This document shows positions 62,521 through 64,000 of a stretch of DNA of 64,000 bases, piece after piece. This DNA comes from Taibaiella lutea (GTDB lineage Bacteria > Bacteroidota > Bacteroidia > Chitinophagales > Chitinophagaceae): contig NZ_VWSH01000004.1 in assembly GCF_008629695.1 (NCBI RefSeq), positions 496,001 to 560,000 of the forward strand, in the 5' to 3' direction. The notes below the pieces were generated by a model. It had not been told where the DNA came from. It saw nothing but the letters and a program-made list of their open reading frames with translations, and ran no database searches. Both the position numbers and the translations under genes were made by a program. Every line of letters begins with the position of its first letter. The first letter of the stretch is position 1.

Positions 62521-62885
62521 TTTTGTGGTAGTTTTTGGACATAAGAAAGGGTGTAACTGAAATTCTCCTGCTGTCCTGGCCCTACCACGGGCTTCAAATA
62601 CAAAAGACACAATTACACCCCTTTCAAGGTGTATCATATCTATACATTGTATTTGATGCTGTTTTATGTGGTAGTTTAGGACAGCAATACTATAGTACGA
62701 TACTATGGATAATATTTTACGTTTTTATTTATTTCATTCAATTTTTATTTATGATTACGAAAACAGTAAACATACATGAGGGGCGTGATAGACATATACA
62801 CGTTCACAAGTATTATTTATTTGATAAGATACTAATCTGGAAAGTAAAGATAGTATATCTCTTACATACTATGGATAAGAAGTTC
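62521..62885. other. Non-coding stretch with alternating inverted repeats
   Basis: Contains three copies of GTGGTAG-N3-5-GGACA in alternating orientation (see repeat entry), plus the direct repeat ATACTATGGATAA at about 62699 and 62867. No gene is seen. Confidence 0.5.
62525..62688. repeat. Alternating GTGGTAG...GGACAGCA repeats
   Basis: Copy 1 (plus) starts near 62525 with GTGGTAGTTTTTGGACATA; copy 2 (minus) ends near 62588, read inverted as GTGGTAGGGCCAGGACAGCA; copy 3 (plus) starts near 62669 with GTGGTAGTTTAGGACAGCA. Neighbouring copies can pair into long hairpins. Near GAAAGGGTGTAA is an inverse TTACACCCC. Confidence 0.6.
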
Positions 62886-63086
62886 TCATAAATTCCTTGA
62901 CTCTACAATCCTATTGATATTGTTGTTTAGATTTCTAACAGCATCTTCTAAAGTTGAAATTCTATAAGCTAAAGAGTAAAAGATAGCCTGAGTAAGCTCT
63001 TCATTAGATACATGTGTACCTCTTAACAACAAGTCAGCTTTATATCTTTCAATAATTTCAATTGGAATCTGTAAGTCTATTTGCAT
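62886..63086 (-). CDS. Small protein divergent from the transposase
   Basis: 66 residues from an ATG at 63086 (an earlier start at 63119 would add 11 residues). MQIDLQIPIEIIERYKADLLLRGTHVSNEELTQAIFYSLAYRISTLEDAVRNLNNNIN: a short N-terminal strand, helical middle and C-terminal coiled-coil-like helix. No named family. Divergent from tnpA with a 57-base gap; it may be an accessory or regulator of the element. Confidence 0.5.
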   Translation of the reverse strand: MQIDLQIPIEIIERYKADLLLRGTHVSNEELTQAIFYSLAYRISTLEDAVRNLNNNINRIVESRNL

Positions 63087-63143
63087 AATTTTTATATTTG
63101 ATTTATTCACAAAATACACATCTTAAACCAAAAACAAAAACCT

Positions 63144-63578
63144 ATGCAACATTACAGAAAAGGTGCCCACACAGTTTATGATTTGAAATACCATATTGTA
63201 TGGATTACTAAGTATAGAAAGCCTGTGTTAACTGGTGAAGTAGCTATAAGAGTAAGGGAATTAGTAAGAGAGATTTGTAAAGCTAATGATATAGAGATTA
63301 TAAAAGGTCATGTATCAAAAGACCATGTTCATCTCTTTATCTCTGCTCCACCTCACCTATCTATCAGTAAGATAGTTCAGTTCTTAAAAGGTAAAAGTTC
63401 AAGGAAAATTCTTAGTAGCTTTGTAGAGATGCAAAAACAATTTTGGGGCAGACACTTTTGGGCAAGAGGATATTTTGTAGCAAGTTCTGGTAATATTACA
63501 GATGAAGTAATTATGAAGTATATAGAAGAACAAGAGCTTGAAGATGAAGACCAAAATTTCAAGATAGGTCAACAATAA
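63144..63578 (+). CDS. tnpA: IS200/IS605-family Y1 transposase TnpA
   Basis: 144 residues, single-domain HUH transposase. YDLKYHIVWITKYRKPVLTG is the family start, HVSKDHVHLFISAPP carries the His-hydrophobic-His metal site (about 58-65), and the catalytic Tyr is in EVIMKYIEEQELE near 126-131. It cuts single-stranded DNA at hairpin ends. Full length, no frameshift, so potentially active. No tnpB/IscB partner is next to it. Confidence 0.92.
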   Translation: MQHYRKGAHTVYDLKYHIVWITKYRKPVLTGEVAIRVRELVREICKANDIEIIKGHVSKDHVHLFISAPPHLSISKIVQFLKGKSSRKILSSFVEMQKQFWGRHFWARGYFVASSGNITDEVIMKYIEEQELEDEDQNFKIGQQ

Positions 63579-63625
63579 TATAAAGAGTAGTAAAGATATT
63601 CAATCTTTCCTACTCTATTTTTTAA

Positions 63626-63652
63626 CTAAAGTCTTCGCCTAAAGGCGAGGGT
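63626..63652 (+). terminator. Hairpin after the transposase gene
   Basis: TCGCC-TAAA-GGCGA followed by GGGTTTTT; either the right-end foot of the element or its terminator, or both. Confidence 0.6.
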
Positions 63653-63687
63653 TTTTAAATCCCCGAAAGTGGACAATAAATATACAG

Positions 63688-64000
63688 ATGAAGAAAATAG
63701 GTTTTTTATCGTTTGGACATTGGGCAAACCACCCCTCTTACAGTACAAAAACGGCAGGCGATACCTTGCTCCAATCTATTGATTTAGCAGTAGCGGCAGA
63801 AGAATTGGGTATTGACGGCGCTTATTTCCGTGTACACCACTTTGCCAGGCAACTGGCATCCCCCTTCCCCTTATTAGCAGCTATCGGTGCCAAAACCAGC
63901 AAAATCGAAATTGGTACAGGTGTCATTGATATGCGTTACGAAAATCCGTTGTATATGGTAGAAGATGCGGGCGCCGCCGATTTAATTTCCCGCGGCCGTC
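63688..64000 (+). CDS. LLM-class flavin-dependent oxidoreductase, N-terminal part (cut by window edge)
   Basis: The frame is open from the ATG at 63688 to the edge, 104 residues. IGFLSFGHWANHPSYSTKTAGDTLLQSIDLAVAAEELGIDGAYFRVHHFARQLASPFPLLAAIGAKTSKIEIGTGVIDMRYENPLYMVEDAGAADLISRGR is the start of the luciferase-like barrel with the usual HHF and GTGVID blocks. Only 36 bases separate it from the transposase hairpin, so its promoter may have been replaced by the element. Confidence 0.9.
   Translation, partial: MKKIGFLSFGHWANHPSYSTKTAGDTLLQSIDLAVAAEELGIDGAYFRVHHFARQLASPFPLLAAIGAKTSKIEIGTGVIDMRYENPLYMVEDAGAADLISRGR

Larger units (their letters stand above)
62205..63650 (+). mobile_element. IS200/IS605-type element, limits uncertain
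   Basis: Built on the TnpA gene at 63144-63578. The right limit is suggested by the hairpin TCGCC-TAAA-GGCGA at 63626-63650. The left limit is proposed at tandem hairpins CTACCGGCT/AGCCGGTAG (62215-62236) and AAGCTGAAT/ATTCAGCTT (62249-62270), similar to the foot hairpins of this family. If correct, it carries two small minus-strand passenger genes. No terminal inverted repeat or target duplication is expected. The left limit could also be much nearer tnpA. Confidence 0.4.

Noticed and set aside
62302-62637. Longer 111-codon version of the small membrane protein
   Set aside because: The extra N-terminal 39 codons run through the inverted-repeat region and give a low-complexity, Arg-rich leader; the ATG at 62520 is the better start.
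62525-62690. Possible small CRISPR array
   Set aside because: Only three imperfect copies, in alternating orientation and with uneven spacing; no cas genes near. Inverted-repeat structure fits better.

Overview
The window comes from a member of the Bacteroidota, most likely a soil or water Chitinophagaceae-type bacterium (the family is an inference). Signs are the -7 element TAnnTTTG in front of many genes, scarce Shine-Dalgarno sequences, a type IX secretion C-terminal sorting domain, LpxR, a bacilliredoxin (YtxJ), a propeller-type LytS kinase, and many AHSA1, YdeI, VOC and GNAT proteins. The DNA is moderately AT-rich and dense with genes. Both ends cut through genes: an ABC permease on the left and a flavin monooxygenase on the right.

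Layout. 1-1251: drug-type ABC exporter. 1517-3514: two secreted surface proteins, one with a T9SS sorting domain and one with a BclB-type exosporium domain. 4494-5481: a secreted TNT-domain protein (predicted NAD+ glycohydrolase toxin) followed 10 bases later by a small cytosolic protein that is a good immunity candidate. 5732-8909: hydrolase, lipoprotein and FAD monooxygenase. 9168-17742, all on the minus strand: the most interesting region, a chaperone-usher-like pilus locus with a 935-residue usher-like barrel protein, a two-domain tip-adhesin candidate, a PapD-like chaperone, one minor pilin and three paralogous major pilins with conserved promoters and terminators. 18123-20440: LLM monooxygenase, GAPDH and tRNA-Glu. 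20609-29592: small stress or housekeeping genes, including two ArsR-AHSA1 modules with the same operator layout. 29803-36822: ilvE, rdgB, methyltransferase, desaturase, rplY and prs. 37091-40698: LpxR and the ribosomal cluster rplK-rplA-rplJ-rplL, detached from secE-nusG and rpoBC. 40890-41385: a ParDE-like pair with a frameshifted toxin. 41530-61891: regulators (Crp/Fnr, TetR, AraC, HxlR) interleaved with dehydrogenases, an MFS exporter, a frameshifted thiolase and a 970-residue hybrid sensor kinase. 62205-63650: an IS200/IS605-type transposase with unusual alternating inverted repeats beside it.

How the genes fit together. The pilus genes have the parts expected of donor-strand-complementation fibres: Sec signal peptides, a periplasmic chaperone, an outer-membrane pore with plug-like end domains, and subunits sharing a C-terminal strand motif. 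The TNT pair reads as interbacterial or host-directed warfare. Most regulators sit beside or across from the gene they probably control, and several have visible dyad operators around the -7 box. Two genes (parE and the thiolase) each appear to have lost one base, so a sequencing error should be excluded before calling them dead.

All family assignments come from reading motifs, without database searches.
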